From the NCBI RefSeq assembly GCF_051401765.1, contig NC_135066.1, positions 18,021,001 to 18,085,000 on the forward strand: DNA of 64,000 nt. The letters run 5' to 3'. Positions within the stretch are counted from its first letter, which is position 1; each line of letters starts with the position of its first letter. The notes under the pieces are model-generated. The model was not told where the DNA came from and ran no database searches. It saw nothing but the letters and a program-made list of their open reading frames with translations. Shown here piece after piece: positions 1 through 13,138 of this stretch. Source of the stretch: Calliopsis andreniformis (Eukaryota; Arthropoda; Insecta; Hymenoptera; Andrenidae). The translations under genes were made by a program, and so were the position numbers.

Positions 1-3000
1 TCAAAGATTGCTCAACTTAAACAAAGTTACAGAAAAACCATATCCAAATCCCAAACTCAATTTCAGCTCTCCACTTTGCAGGCTCTTACAGAAACACCCT
101 TCCCTTTGTATTTCACCTACCCTCCCCTTATTTCACTCAAACAAAACTATTTAACAGACTATTTACGAACAGACCATCGTCGACGGCTTCAAAAACACCC
201 GATCAAAAATAATCGTCGATATTCTAACCGAGGCGAGGGTGCAGCGCGCAAAATCGTTTAACCGACCACAAACCAGCTGGCAATTCAGCGCAACATTCGC
301 GTGGCTAAATGGATAATTTATGTTACGTCAACAGACACCGAGGAACGCAGGTTCACGTACGACGGGCGTTAAATGTATTCCCAAAAATTCCTGTTGACCT
401 CAGCAAAGCAATCTCGTGCGCGGCCACGTGTGCGTATTCGGAGGCGTGTGCGAGCAGTTCGGTCGAGCAATTATTTGGCCTCGCGTCACATCCTGCGGAC
501 GTCGCGACGGCCTGGCAAAACGAACAAGACCCTGAAACGATATCGTAAATTTATCTTTCGGGCTACGTATTCCGCTAGCTAGCGATAACTTTCCCGCCAG
601 CCGAGGAGCAGCCGAAAAATACCGGAAGCGAGTCACGTTATGGCCGCTTTGTCGACCAACTGGGCGCATGCCAATGTTACCGGTCGATGAGCTGTTCCAT
701 TTGGTATTCTTCCTGATACGGTCACGCGACAGGACATTGAAAAGGGGTACGCTTGGATTCGACAGGGAAGACGATTTTTATCGACACCGGGCATGGTTTC
801 TCACAGAGGGTTTCGATTTCTGATTGCGTCGTATTAGGGGCTGAGAGGAATGAACCAGACGAGGGGAAGGGTTTTTTGTGATGGAACTGCGTGGCATTGG
901 AACTTTTAGCATGCTTTAGGTACAAAGGACAGGATTTATTGAAACGGGGAATTAAGAGAAATCTGATTAGTCTGCTAGTAATATGAATATTTCTTCCATG
1001 AAAGCTATGAGATTTTTGTAAATTTGTTTTTTAGTTACTTTCTGCAATATTTGTGAAGATTCTTTTGTTCTGAATCGCTGTCAGAAAATTCGTATTACTT
1101 AGGAGATGGGTCAGAAACTCATTGTTGAGTATGTGAAAATAATAGAAAAGAAGGAAATACAATTTTGGGTCGAACACAGAATAATAATTTTAAATGAACG
1201 GTATAATTAAGTGATCTAAAGAATATTTAGAGTACAAACAGTGATTGAAATTCAATAATTTCTTTTATAACTCACGTAGAAGTATTTAAGTAGTATAGCT
1301 GTAAATATGGACCGACCGAAGTAGTCGACTTTGAAATTGCGACGACAATTACACCATTCTGTATTAACTTCTTAAAATTCAGAATCTTGAATATGTAGCA
1401 ATAACATTTGTTAACAATATATGAGATTTTAACATTGTTTTCATTTTTTAAACCCTTAATCTTTCAGAATCCTTAAATAAAATACAAAATAGAGATTCTC
1501 CAGAATCTAATTTTATATAATTCTATAACTATCTAAGCAAACATTTAACATGAATATTAAAAATGTACAGTACTACTAATTGTACCATCTTCAAAAAAAA
1601 ACATGGTCCAATATAATTTCCTTTTCGTGCTGCACGCAAGGACTATTACAGTCTTATCCACATCGAGAAATATTGCAATATTTAACTTCAACCCATTGAG
1701 AAACATCACATTATAATTATTACAAATAATTACATATTATTAACGTTTGTATGAGTAATAACATTTATATGTGTATAGCAACAATGGAAAAATAATTCTT
1801 AATGACCAAATTGTGAGAGTATAAAGAGAACCAAGTCAACTCATTTCCAGACGATAACAACTTCTAATAAAACCATGGCTTTTATAGATAAATAACAAGT
1901 GAAATATCTCCGCTATAATCTTTGTATTCACTATATTAATCTTACACCTGCACGGATTGAATAATTACAGAATCTCTATTTCACAAACACGAGAGAAGTT
2001 CTGACTACACGCACATGTTTTTCTGGAAACAACATAAAGATTGTGTAAAGTAAATTATGCTGGGTTCTCGTAGACGAGAAGCATGGAATAAAAATTAATA
2101 GAGTAATGCATTACGACGTTTTTTACTTGACACGATAACGCTGTAGGCCATAACATAAAATATTAAGATCAACTGAAAGATTTAAAATAAAATTTGAAGA
2201 GAAAGTAATGCCTTCGTCCCGTATATCTTTCTTCAGTTTCATTAAATATTATAGGTCCGATGATAAAATACAGCGATACGAATGGATGGAGTATTATCGT
2301 TTTTATACGTTCCTTTACGGTTCAAGTGCAAAACGTGTAATTCAGAATCGCACACGGCGAGCAAAGTTTTAAGTTCGTCTGGATATTACTTGGCAAATAG
2401 AGAACGAAATGGTTTCTGAGTTATCCAACAATCTTTCATTCAACTTCACATTCCAACCCCTATTTCGTTTCTCACCGACGACACGAATAAATTTATCGCG
2501 TTTGAATATCTCAACTTTTTTTTTGCCCCGCCTTGGGAACGATGTCTGGGTGTATTTAAAGTTGAGAGACGACATTATTACCGTACTCTAGCTGGAGCTT
2601 TCGCCATTTTCAAATTAATGGCTTCTCGTGGAAAACAAGATGGGAAACGACGGTATAATCAAACACGGAATAACTCTTTTAACAGGACTAAATTAAAACT
2701 CCAGAATAAATGTATTTATCTAGAATAAAAATATTTTCTTTGAAGCAGTGCGTACTCTCGATACACGTTTCACGATTAACTGCGATTCACGCGATGCAAA
2801 GGGAGATTTAAAAGAACGACAAGGACTCTTCCCATCACTAAACTAGAAAAAAAGACTTACGAAGACAACGAATTAGGGGAGGGTCTGGAACACTGGCAAT
2901 GCAAGCGCGAAAAGAATCCACTGACTAAAAGGGTAATCTTTTCCTTTTATAAACACGAACAGGGAAGCGATTCTACCATTTTTCTTTGTCCACTTCCGTT

Positions 3001-6000
3001 TCTTCCTCCGCTTCTGTTTGCCTCGTCTCTGCCGAGGTTACTTTGATCGCGTCTCATTGGACGGACAGGAAAGCAGGAAAAACTCCATTTCCGGGGCTGA
3101 GGTAATGAAGGACGACGATGGCTCGGACGACAGAGCCATGGGACGGAGGGACAACCGAATGTCTAATGTACGATCCTCTGTATTGGAAGAGAGTTTCTTC
3201 CGTGATGCAAGTCTCGCGATGGGAATTGTCCAGTGGACATCTTGTCCATTTTCGTGTCGAAGGTTCCACGCGACGATTCTTAAGCTCTGTTACGCTTGCA
3301 TTCTTGAGAAAGAGAAGAAACCTTTGATCTCACCGAGTCACGTTTTAGACAAATACGGTAACAAATGTTAAGCTGAACTGTGTTTAACAGAATCAGTAAG
3401 AGTCGACTTTGTAGATTTAACGATGCTGCTCTTAGTGCAGTCAAGCGACCTCTATTAATTTTACAAGATCTATAATAGATCCTACAAAGTCTTCTGTAAT
3501 GTATGTCCAGAGAGACTGAAATAATAACAATCCTTCTTTTATAATATAATTATCTTGTGTATGTATAGTGAACCGTACTGAAAATAAATATTTATTAATT
3601 CTTATAGTTACCTTGTAGTATCTTTATTCGTTCATGCTTATATCTATTCATACTTTCTAGCTAAGTAGCTTTGTTATCATTGGTTCTACAGAAAGAAACA
3701 GAGGCGACACCCAGACGATGGCTGGAAAGCGACTGAGAAATTGGAAGGTTAAGAGGTTACTTATTGATACCATCTTGATCAACCTTCGAAAGGAGGAGGA
3801 TCGTGATTCCACGAAGAATAACTTGAAATAAATCAATAATTTAAATAAAATAATAACTGCAATAACAATTTTTGGCACATATATTGTTAACAACAATTTC
3901 ATTCATCACCTCAGACATATTGTTGATAACTATCATTATTAAATAATGAAGACATGAAAAAATTTTCCACATTTTGGTGTTTCATTTATATTTTACCAAT
4001 TCTTGAATGCTCATAATTAAAAACCAATGACTCAACACAATTATTTCATTATTCTTCACTTTCGACTTATCTATTTTAACATTTAAAATCACTTTTCAAA
4101 TTTCCCCCACACGTAACCACCCTATACATGCTACCAAAATGAGAATATCAATATGTAACAGACATAGCATAACATATGAACCACCAAGCGCTCCCACGAT
4201 ACCGTGAAACCAGCCACTATGCATTGCAGTCTACACACTGTAACAGGACAATAACACAGTAGGGATGGAAAAAATAATCTCCGATTCAGAACCAGAGTTG
4301 AACAGCAGTCTTCCTCTTCTATCTCGCCGAGAAAATGGAGAGAGATAGTCAGCGTTTTGTGCCCTCTTTTAATGACCATCCTCGCGGAACATGAATCGAT
4401 ACGCTCCGCAACGCAGATCCCCGGCGGGCATTCATTTAATTAGCTGGCTTCGACGAGGAAAGAGCAGAGGCAGGCGCAGGAGGAGCTAGAGGAGGAAGAA
4501 GAAATCACCGAAAGTAATCCAGTCGCGAGTAACGCGACCACCTCGCATTGTTACATCCTCCACTGTTCTTCCACCCTCGCAGGGAATCGAAGAGGACGCG
4601 TGCATGGATACGTACTCGCGCATCGTCGGTTCGTTATACCATCAAAGGGCAAATCGAGTTCTCCACGCAAGCACTATTATTAAATGCAACATGCAAACGT
4701 GTTGTGCAACATTGATTTTCCCTAATTGCCCCTTGTTCGTGACCCGTTATGGCTGACTTGCCGGCAAATCATTACCGTAGATTGTCCTACGTTCGAGGGG
4801 GTTAGTTAATATACATTGTCGTTTAATTCGTTTACCATTGTTGGTCGAGTATGAAACGGAAAGGGAAGAATACAACTGGATCTTGAACAGGGAATTTATC
4901 GTCGCGTGACTTTTTTTGGTAGTTGAAAGACAGCTGGAAATGAGGATGAATTAGAGCTAGTGAAGGAGGTGGTTCAGAATCATGGGTCAATCGAGATGGC
5001 GGAGATTTTTATAAAAATACATCCTTTATAATAAATTAAAATATTGTATTGTATAAAAATCAATACAATAAAAATAAAATTTGTCGATCAAAATTCTTCC
5101 ATAAATTCTTTCAGAAGAGTAACTTCATGACCTCTGAACCCTCCTTTGTACCTTGCACCTGAATAATAAAATAAAGTCGAAAATATATTTACTACATTAC
5201 AGGACTATTATTACAATTATTATCTAACTTATGTTTCTTATAAAATGAGTACACACAATCCAAATAGATATCTTTGAACTCTAAATTAAGATTTGAATTC
5301 AAGATTTAACAGTTTTATAAATTACTTTAACAGTTTAATTCAATACTTATGAACAAGACATGATGAAGCTAATACAAGTTTCTAGTGTTGATAGAAAGCC
5401 CTTGTAGCAGAACAAAATTTTATGACAATAAACTTGATATCCATAAAACGGCACGGATGCACGTGAGACTTTATCTTGGACGTGAGTTCACTATTTCGGT
5501 AAAATACTGTTTCGTATAACAAGTGGAAAATATTTCATGGAATTTATTTCATCCAATTGCGCGCAGTTGTGATAAAGTACCATTTATTGCACGTAAACCG
5601 TACCTACTTTGGTGGAGATTATATCCGGCATCCCTGCAAATAATATTTTATCGAATTGTCCTCTATTTTGCGAAATACATTTTTAGTATTTGCAGCATAT
5701 ATATGTACGTGTATTAACTACATTAAATACTGCTTATTGAGCACTACATATTTAGAATATGTTGTTATTCTCTGAAAAGTAAGGTTGCTCAATAGCTGCT
5801 TAAACGTTTCTGTTTCCTAACTAGAGGCTGACATAAACATGAGTAATTATTGCTAAATTAATAACAAGAACAAGTAAATTCATTCAACAGAATTTACTTT
5901 AAAGTTTACTACATTCTAATGAAAAAAGTAATATGCAGGAGGACATTTATGTCAAATATTCATTAACTGTAGAAGTAAATGAAATAAGGAGGATAGGACA

Positions 6001-8932
6001 TATTATGTCTCTGTAGATTATTTACAGACATTATATCTCTGTAAAATTAATATTCTAATTATCATTTCACGATCTCTATAATATTTTTCGACTCTTTTGA
6101 ACGTTAAGTTTTCTTATTAATAAAGGAATTGCATCGGGTAACCAGTGTTAAATGAAATTCATTATAGTAAACGATTTGCCGAACTATGCCCCTAGTTATT
6201 GCATTGTCAAGGATCCAAGATTACTTCGCCATAATGTGTAGTGTCACCGTGCTATGCTATTATCGTCCTTCCCCGTGAAAGCGTGGTAGCTAAAATTCTC
6301 TAACATAAGATTATTTCAGCAAAAAGCCGATGCTCGCTCTGGTAACATAGTTCCTGCTCATCCATCATCCACTGCCAGTGGTGCGGGGTTGGCCACGATG
6401 CGGGTTGCGCGTGGGTGGACAGTCTTCGCACCCTTCCCAGCCGCCCTTTTCTTCCACCGAAAACTTCGACCTCTGACCTCGGATCCTCGACAAATTGTCT
6501 GCTCCTGGCAGCTACTTAGTTATCATATCACGTATTAATAGGTGGTAAGGCATTTAAATGATATTAACGATTTAGAAGCGACGTGGACAGTACGCAAAGT
6601 ATTCTTGGCACAACCTTGTATGTAAATTCATATAGGTTCAGGAATAATTCCAAGTTGTATTTATGTATTGGTTTTTTATAGTGAAGTCATTTTTTAGATA
6701 GATTAAAAATAATGAATGCGTACACGAAAGAATGATAGTGTGCGTGTGTATAGTATGCTGGATAAAATTAAGAATGTAATTAGTGCTAAATTGGTTAAAA
6801 GGAGGTCTATAGATAAAATTCGATTTATTTGTATGTCGTTATTAAACACGAGTAATTTTGCACAAGTTCTTGTAATGATGATAATTTGAAATCACTTGAA
6901 ACGAAATTTAAAGCTAATTCAAAGTAACGTTTCCAATGAGTTCGTATTAAAAGGATATCCATCAATTGCCGTTCAGTTTTAAATCGACAAACATCACGGG
7001 TTTTCGTTAATTCTCTTCGATTAAATTAGCCACATAACGTTTAATATCACTTACACCTGAACGTTCGTAATGCAATAAGAGCTGTCAGATACTGTAAATT
7101 ACCGATCATTATTGCTGAACTAACATAAATAAACTCGAAATAACGAAATTATTAAAGAACATTTTGGAAGTGAAAACTAATCTGAAATTTTTCTAAAAAG
7201 AAATACTTAATTTTTACAATTTTACTCTATTTTAGTAATTTTAATTACGTCCATAAAATTACACGCAGTATCACAGAAGGTGGTCTTCGCTCCTAAACAA
7301 ATCAATCGAGGGTGGTAAAGTAAACTGCAAAACGGAATACACCACACCAAGGTAGGGACATTGGCAAACGTCTAAATAAATACGAAACTGTTTACATAAA
7401 TTGGAAGATCTTGCTTTCACAGTGATCCTGCCAGTTATTTCAAGAGAAACCCTCTAAATGGGACACGTTATATGGTGTTAGCACTCAGCTCACCATTTGA
7501 GATCGGCCTTCAAGGCTGCTTATTTTACTAACGTTATCTATTCTCCTTATCCTCTTATTCATTCATTTTTATATTCAACAAGACAAGTGTAGATAACTAC
7601 AATTTATTATACCTAAGTTTACAGTTATGCTTTGATAGAAACTATAAACCTTACTTAGAGGGATTTGGGAAAGCTTAAATAAAAAAGAAAATAATAAAAA
7701 AACTGATCAGAGAATAATTAAATACTTATAAATCACTCTCTCTCGACACTCTGCATTCACGCTATTTAGCGATTTTAATTTCTACTTTACAAAGACTTTA
7801 TGGATGGCGAATTTGGAGATGCTAGAAAAATTGTGCTGAAATAGAAACTACCACATTTATTTCCTTTTTTATTTTATGTAAAATTCACAAATCATAGGTA
7901 CTCACACCTAAATGTCACAATATTTTTAGTTATATTACACAGGGGTGGTATGACAATATACCAAAATTGAACTCTTACGGTGGTGCATGATGCATCCCCG
8001 TATCGCTTTATCACTTTGCCTCATGCAACCACCGTCCACTCGTGTGTCTGCCTCCCTCCGACTCCTGCGAGCTTAATGAGCGCACAATCACCTTCTCCAT
8101 CGCGATCCATGGAAGCGTATTTCCGGTGACGAGTTAGCGCCAACACGCTCATCCTCGTGAAAAGCCAAACAGCCCACTAATTAACAAAGGTTCAGAGGAG
8201 AGAGGGGTGGCTATTCTCGCAGTTCTGTCTCCATATAGAAAGGAGCATATCAAAGGACAGACTAGGATTCTGCCCAACTGATGCGTTGCTAAGTAGCCGA
8301 ACTTCCTACTCTGAAATCGCATCGGGATTGCGAGCAATTTACCGAAATGACGGCCATTCTTGTTCTCAAGAAAGAGTATTTTGCCGATGCTTAAATATAA
8401 GTAACGCTCTTCGCTAATAGTTCCAATACATGTATAGGAATGCTGTGTAGAATGTTGAGTTTTACATACAACATGTTTCAGTTTCATGAAAATCGGTGAA
8501 GTATCCCCTTTTCTGCATAATTACTAATAGTACGGACGAACCCCTTCCAGTCACTTGCGTTGAACCTCACGAAGCTCAATTCTTCTACCAAATTGCTTAT
8601 CTATTTAAATCTCCGTCAGAGACCAATTACATATTTCACAAACACTATAGTTCCTTTTTTAACTTACTTCAGTGATTAGTTCTTGAAGTGACCGTTGTAC
8701 AGGAATAGAGGACGCTAAAAATACTTTCGAATTTCTAAGTCGGTATTGCAGTTTTACTGTGCATGAAATGACAGTGCAGCGCTACGAGTGGGAAGAATTC
8801 AAACTATAAAACCGGCACGAAATTAAATACAAGATGCTCTGATAAGTTATAACAAATTGATAAAGCATGTGCAGGAAGTCAAACGGGCAATAGAAGCAAT
8901 AAATTTAAAATTTGAGCAAACGGGTGGCCGTG
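1..8932. other. Gene-free AT-rich region at the left edge
   Basis: Open frames here are short, lack recognisable domains and show no codon bias. Moderately GC- and CpG-rich patches occur at 0.3-0.7, 2.98-3.3, 4.38-4.83, 6.3-6.5 and 7.98-8.2 kb and could be regulatory or parts of an unseen transcript. The patch at 4.38-4.83 kb includes a homeodomain-type TTAATTAG core. Nothing further can be supported. Confidence 0.55.
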
Positions 8933-9017
8933 GATGACCGGGGGTCAGGGATGACCAGTGGTCAGGGATGACCAGTGGTCAGGAATGACCAGTGGTCAGG
9001 GAAGACCAGTGGTCATC
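8933..9017. repeat. Minisatellite, 17-bp unit, 5 copies, near-palindromic core
   Basis: Units start at 8933, 8950, 8967, 8984 and 9001 and follow GATGACCAGTGGTCAGG with few changes; the first has a GGGGG core and the last is decayed at its end. The core GACCAGTGGTC is an inverted repeat around its central base, so each unit can pair within itself and with its neighbours. Flanking CTGGTCAGTCGAGTCC at about 9030 may be a decayed further unit. Confidence 0.85.
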
Positions 9018-10583
9018 TACTAGCTGTCCTCTGGTCAGTCGAGTCCAGGGTAATCCAAAGTCCAGGGCCCTGGAAGTTCCGAGGAGGGTCTGCAGCCGCA
9101 GAAGGAGCCATGGCGAGTGAGACACTCCTGGCAGGAGTATCCTGCTCCTACAGGGCCATTTATACTGTCTCAGGGAAGAAGGGGAACCAATTAGAAAAGT
9201 TCTTTGGATAGTAGGAATTTCAAGATTGATCTAACGAATGAAACTGTGAAAACTTGATATTTTCCATAAAATTATCACCTCAGCAACAATTTGTAGTACA
9301 GATATTGATATTAACAATCACACACAGTGTGTACTTGTGACATTTGTAATCGTTAGTTAACAAATGTGGAAATTACTAACTTCTCGTACGTATTCTTCCT
9401 TCGATTACCGATTACTAAACCACTTTGATCACTGAACAGTTTGACTATTAATTAGATTTCTTTAACTTACTAGGAATAAGTATGAAGGATAATTTAATGG
9501 AACACCTTGTGCATTGGGTGGTATGGTAGGAATATTTTCTCGTTTATTGACATTACCAGCATCAGAGAACACAATGTGTTTCTACATCTATCGCTTAAAA
9601 ATCGCAGAGGGTACTCGAAATCCAAGAGTTTTTTAAAAAGTCAGTGTTCAGATTTAGAGGATTATTCAACGAAATTTTAATCGATTTTATTTTCAAGAAA
9701 TCAGTATTTCAGAACATGAGACACGAAACTTCATAAGCTGTCCAGGCTGTATACTCGTCTGTAGTCTATCGTTATGCAATGCATACAGTTTTAGTGTCAC
9801 ACTCGACATTATCGACTCAGCTTAGAATAATATTCTAGCGCTATGAGTGAAAGGAATTAAGATTAGATATTACCCAAAACATTTCAAGATAGGAATGATT
9901 TAAAATATGAAAATACTCGAATTACTGGTACACTTTTACAGAAAAATAATGAAACTATTTTCTGTGTCTGCAAATCGCTAGTCCGTAATGGTCCATGCAC
10001 TTCACGAACCAAGTCAAATTTAAAACAAATTATTAGAAAAATATCAATGTAAATTCCCACTAAGTCATTCTTTATATTTCTTTATAGAATAGTCACAATT
10101 ATTTAAAATGATCACTTAACAAAAATATTTACATTGAACAAGGGATATACACATTTCGGAGCTTGTACCGGCACAAGCATTTGTTGAACCTTTTCTCTGA
10201 CAGAAATAATTTATTAGAAACAATATCTTGTCCATTTGAAAATGTCAAAATTACTGATTGAATTGAATCATGTTTTTATAGTTTTTTTAATGATTTATCA
10301 GAGTAGATTACGATAACCTGAACTTTTCAAGAAATTCGTGGATTTGCCGAGCATTGCTAAACAAAGAATCTCATTGGCTCTTTCCTCTCAGTCTCTCTGT
10401 AAAATGTCAGACGACGTGGCCGATATAACATGGAGGCCGTGTCATACGCTGAAGCTTAAATTGTCATGGGACAGCGATATGTCATGCGAAAAGACTCATT
10501 TATACAATTGTTTTTTATCAACTAGTCATTGATCGTGCCGCCTTAAATTATATAGTGTTGTAAGTGTATCATTCGGCTGAAGT
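9018..10583. other. Non-coding stretch before ZFPL1
   Basis: AT-rich sequence without a recognisable gene. The last 200 bp must include the ZFPL1 promoter and leader. That part holds repeated TGTCA/GTCAT words (10400-10490), but no TATA box or clear initiator could be fixed. Confidence 0.5.
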
Positions 10584-11802
10584 ATGGGGCTGTGCAAGTG
10601 TCCGAAAAGGAGAGTGACAAACCTATTTTGTTTTGAACACCGTGTCAATGTTTGTGAACATTGTATGGTTACAAATCACCCAAAGGTACTTTATCTTATT
10701 CCTAACAAAAGCGCACGTGTTTCGAATGAATCAGTTAGAACTTTGTTTCGATGATGTAATCACGTTTACCTTTATGCCATAAATGGTTTAATAGTTGTGC
10801 ATTGTTTGTGTAGCTACTTGAGGACATTATTTAAACAATAGTTTTTTATATTTTTTCAGTGCATCGTACAGTCGTATATTCTGTGGCTTCACGATCATGA
10901 CTACAATCCAATCTGTACATTGTGTTCGGTAAACCTAAGTGAGGGAGATTGTGTTAGGCTAACTTGTTATCATATGTTTCATTGGGCATGTTTGGATAAA
11001 TATGCGAGAGAACTGCCAGCTACAACAGCACCAGCAGGATATACTTGTCCATCGTGCAAGGAATGTATTTTTCCCGATTCAAAGCTGGTATCACCTGTGG
11101 CAGATGTATTGAGAGAAAAATTAGGAGGCGTCAACTGGGCACGTGCTGGACTTGGTTTGCCCTTGGTAAATATGTTCGAGACATTGCGTACAATAAAATA
11201 TATGGCTAATATGTATTTAATTTACTTTTGTTTCACAGCTCAGCGAAGACAGAGAACAAAAGCCTGAACAAGAACGTCCATTACTTAGAGCAGAGACTAC
11301 ATTGTATCAAAATCATACGTTGACAACCTCTTCGTCTCCTGCAGTAGCTACAGCACGTTCTAGTAGCAGTGTGAACTCAGTACATGCTAATATAAACAAT
11401 GTGCATTTAAATAACCAGAAGGCTGGTCCACCTTATTCCGTTGTAAATATTGATTCGTCTATGGGTTTGTCTAATCCAACATCGAGAAAAGTTTGCGAAG
11501 CTTATGATGACCCAAAAGAAATTTCATTTGATCATGATGAAAATAAATATAAACGAAAGTCTGCCATTGAATGGTTCTTGAGGTGGTGGAAATTAATCGC
11601 GAGTCCACCAACACGACGTAGAAATGCACCTGGACCACTGTATAAAAGATATGCAGTGATAGGTGTCATGGGCATACTAGCCTTTATTGGAATTTTAATT
11701 TTGTTCTCTTGGCTCGGAAGAATGGCTACCGATGGAGATCCGAGTTACGATCTTCGTGCAAATCCAAATGTTATGGTCCATGATAAACCTTCTGGTATTT
11801 AA
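10584..11802 (+). CDS. ZFPL1: Zinc finger protein-like 1 homolog (Golgi RING/B-box membrane protein), 3 coding exons
   Basis: Exons 10584-10685, 10860-11165 and 11239-11802 join in frame (GT...AG introns of 174 and 73 bp) to give 323 aa, close to the roughly 310 aa of vertebrate ZFPL1. The start [19 protein letters not shown] is the family N-terminus: a B-box-like Cys/His finger at residues 4-33 that continues into [13 protein letters not shown] (39-51). A RING-H2-like finger follows, with ligands C53, C56, C70, H72, H75, C78, C97 and C100. A Ser/Thr/Asn-rich linker (about 158-215) leads to one membrane segment at about 275-295 and a short polar tail, as expected of a tail-anchored-type protein. 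Known for the family: an integral cis-Golgi protein that binds GM130 and supports cis-Golgi assembly. Fingers, membrane segment and length are all intact. It is the first gene of a three-gene plus-strand cluster and lies about 1.3 kb before the SDR gene. Confidence 0.95.
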
Positions 11803-12350
11803 TATACATTAATTTACAAACCATGGTTTGAAAGAAAACATTGAGAGTATAACATGAATGAAATGCATAATGTGTGTAAGAAAATGATTGTAAAATAGTA
11901 TGGTAATTGAAGCTATGTATTGACTGAAGTATAATTTCATTCTGAGAGAATAGTTAGTTTAAAGCACAGTACGTTATTAGCCTTAATATTTGTTAATCAT
12001 TATGTAAAGTATGCTTTATAATTAAGTTGTACATTTCACTCTGTAAAGACTTACGAATTTGCAACAAATTTTGCGTAATCTATAAACCGTTAGTCCTTTT
12101 AGAATATTATGTAAGAGAAATGAATAAGAATCGCTGCCAATCTCAGTCAACAGAAAATTATAATACTGATAACGACGCTAGTTAGAAATGCACTGTTTCA
12201 TTGTACTCATTTTAGAGCAGGATTTTAATTTGTTTAGAATAGAAATCTTGATAACATCGTTTTGCAAGTATTTTTCTTAATAATATTACGGCGTTTCCGC
12301 CAATCTAAATATTTCCGGTCTCGATTGAATGAATACAAATATTTCTGTAT

Positions 12351-12356
12351 ATTAAA
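12351..12356 (+). terminator. Possible ZFPL1 polyadenylation signal (ATTAAA variant)
   Basis: ATTAAA lies about 550 bp after the ZFPL1 stop in AT-rich sequence, before composition changes at 12.7 kb. I saw no canonical AATAAA between. Position and variant hexamer are suggestive only; RNA 3' ends would decide. Confidence 0.3.
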
Positions 12357-12689
12357 GGAAAATACATTTTAAAACGTTTTTAAAGAGGTCATTGTTTTTT
12401 CGTCGAAGAAAACGTGGAAACTAGAAGAGATCAAATTCAGAAAATTCAATGTATTCAATTTATTCACGCGTCATGTGATCGTACTTGCAATTCAGATGAG
12501 TCTAGCGACAGATCCAAGAAATATCGACCCATGAAATATTAAAATCTTTTAGCTAATCGAATTGGTGACCTACAACACTTTCAAGTTTAAATTGAAATTT
12601 TTTATTTTAAACTCAAGGGCTACAGAAGTCTAATATAAAATAATGATAATTCCTTTTAATCAGTAAACGTATTTCCAACTGTTTAAACC

Positions 12690-12960
12690 GCTTTCGCGTA
12701 TTCTCCCCCTTGAATTTTGAAAAAGAAACGCCACGAGCCGCGAAGGCGAAGTGGGGAAGCTTTGATTTTCTTTCGTTTCACGTTCTACAGCTACAGCAGC
12801 CATTCGTGAGCAGTACGAGGACACTATCGCTTGTCTTTTGATACTCGTGTTACTTGCTCACGTGTCGCAACCAAGTGTTTTGACGGAAACTTTTTTTGTA
12901 AATCCATGGATCTTTTGTCAAATACAGTTCATTTTTAGGATTGTACTCTGCTAATAAACA
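12690..12960 (+). promoter_or_regulatory. Possible promoter or non-coding first exon of the SDR gene
   Basis: This stretch is richer in GC and CpG (GCCACGAGCCGCGAAGGCG near 12.73 kb) than the AT-rich sequence on both sides and lies just upstream of the SDR start codon at 13139. No coding frame is visible. It could hold the transcription start and a 5'UTR. No clear TATA box was found, so the assignment rests on position and composition. Confidence 0.35.
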
Positions 12961-13138
12961 TTAACTGTTAAAATAACAGGACATAATTTCTACTTTAAGC
13001 CATATACGAACTGTAATACAGTATTAAATATTAAAACTCGATATTCTGTGAAAAAGTTAAAATTGAAAATTACAATCAACAAGTTCATATACTAATACCA
13101 TAATTCAGATCAATTATCTTGTACGCAATTATTCAACA

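Noticed and set aside
3018..3371. 117-codon opening
   Set aside because: No recognisable domain and odd composition with mixed charged and Cys/Arg runs; overlapping openings on the other strand are equally long, as expected in CpG-rich non-coding DNA.
6369..6381. CCACTGCCAGTGG short palindrome
   Set aside because: Arms of 6 bp are common by chance in a window of this size.
8149..8487. 112-codon minus-strand opening
   Set aside because: No family resemblance, no splice context and no signal sequence.
10338..10532. 64-codon opening just before ZFPL1
   Set aside because: It lies in the expected promoter/leader of ZFPL1, and its product resembles nothing known.
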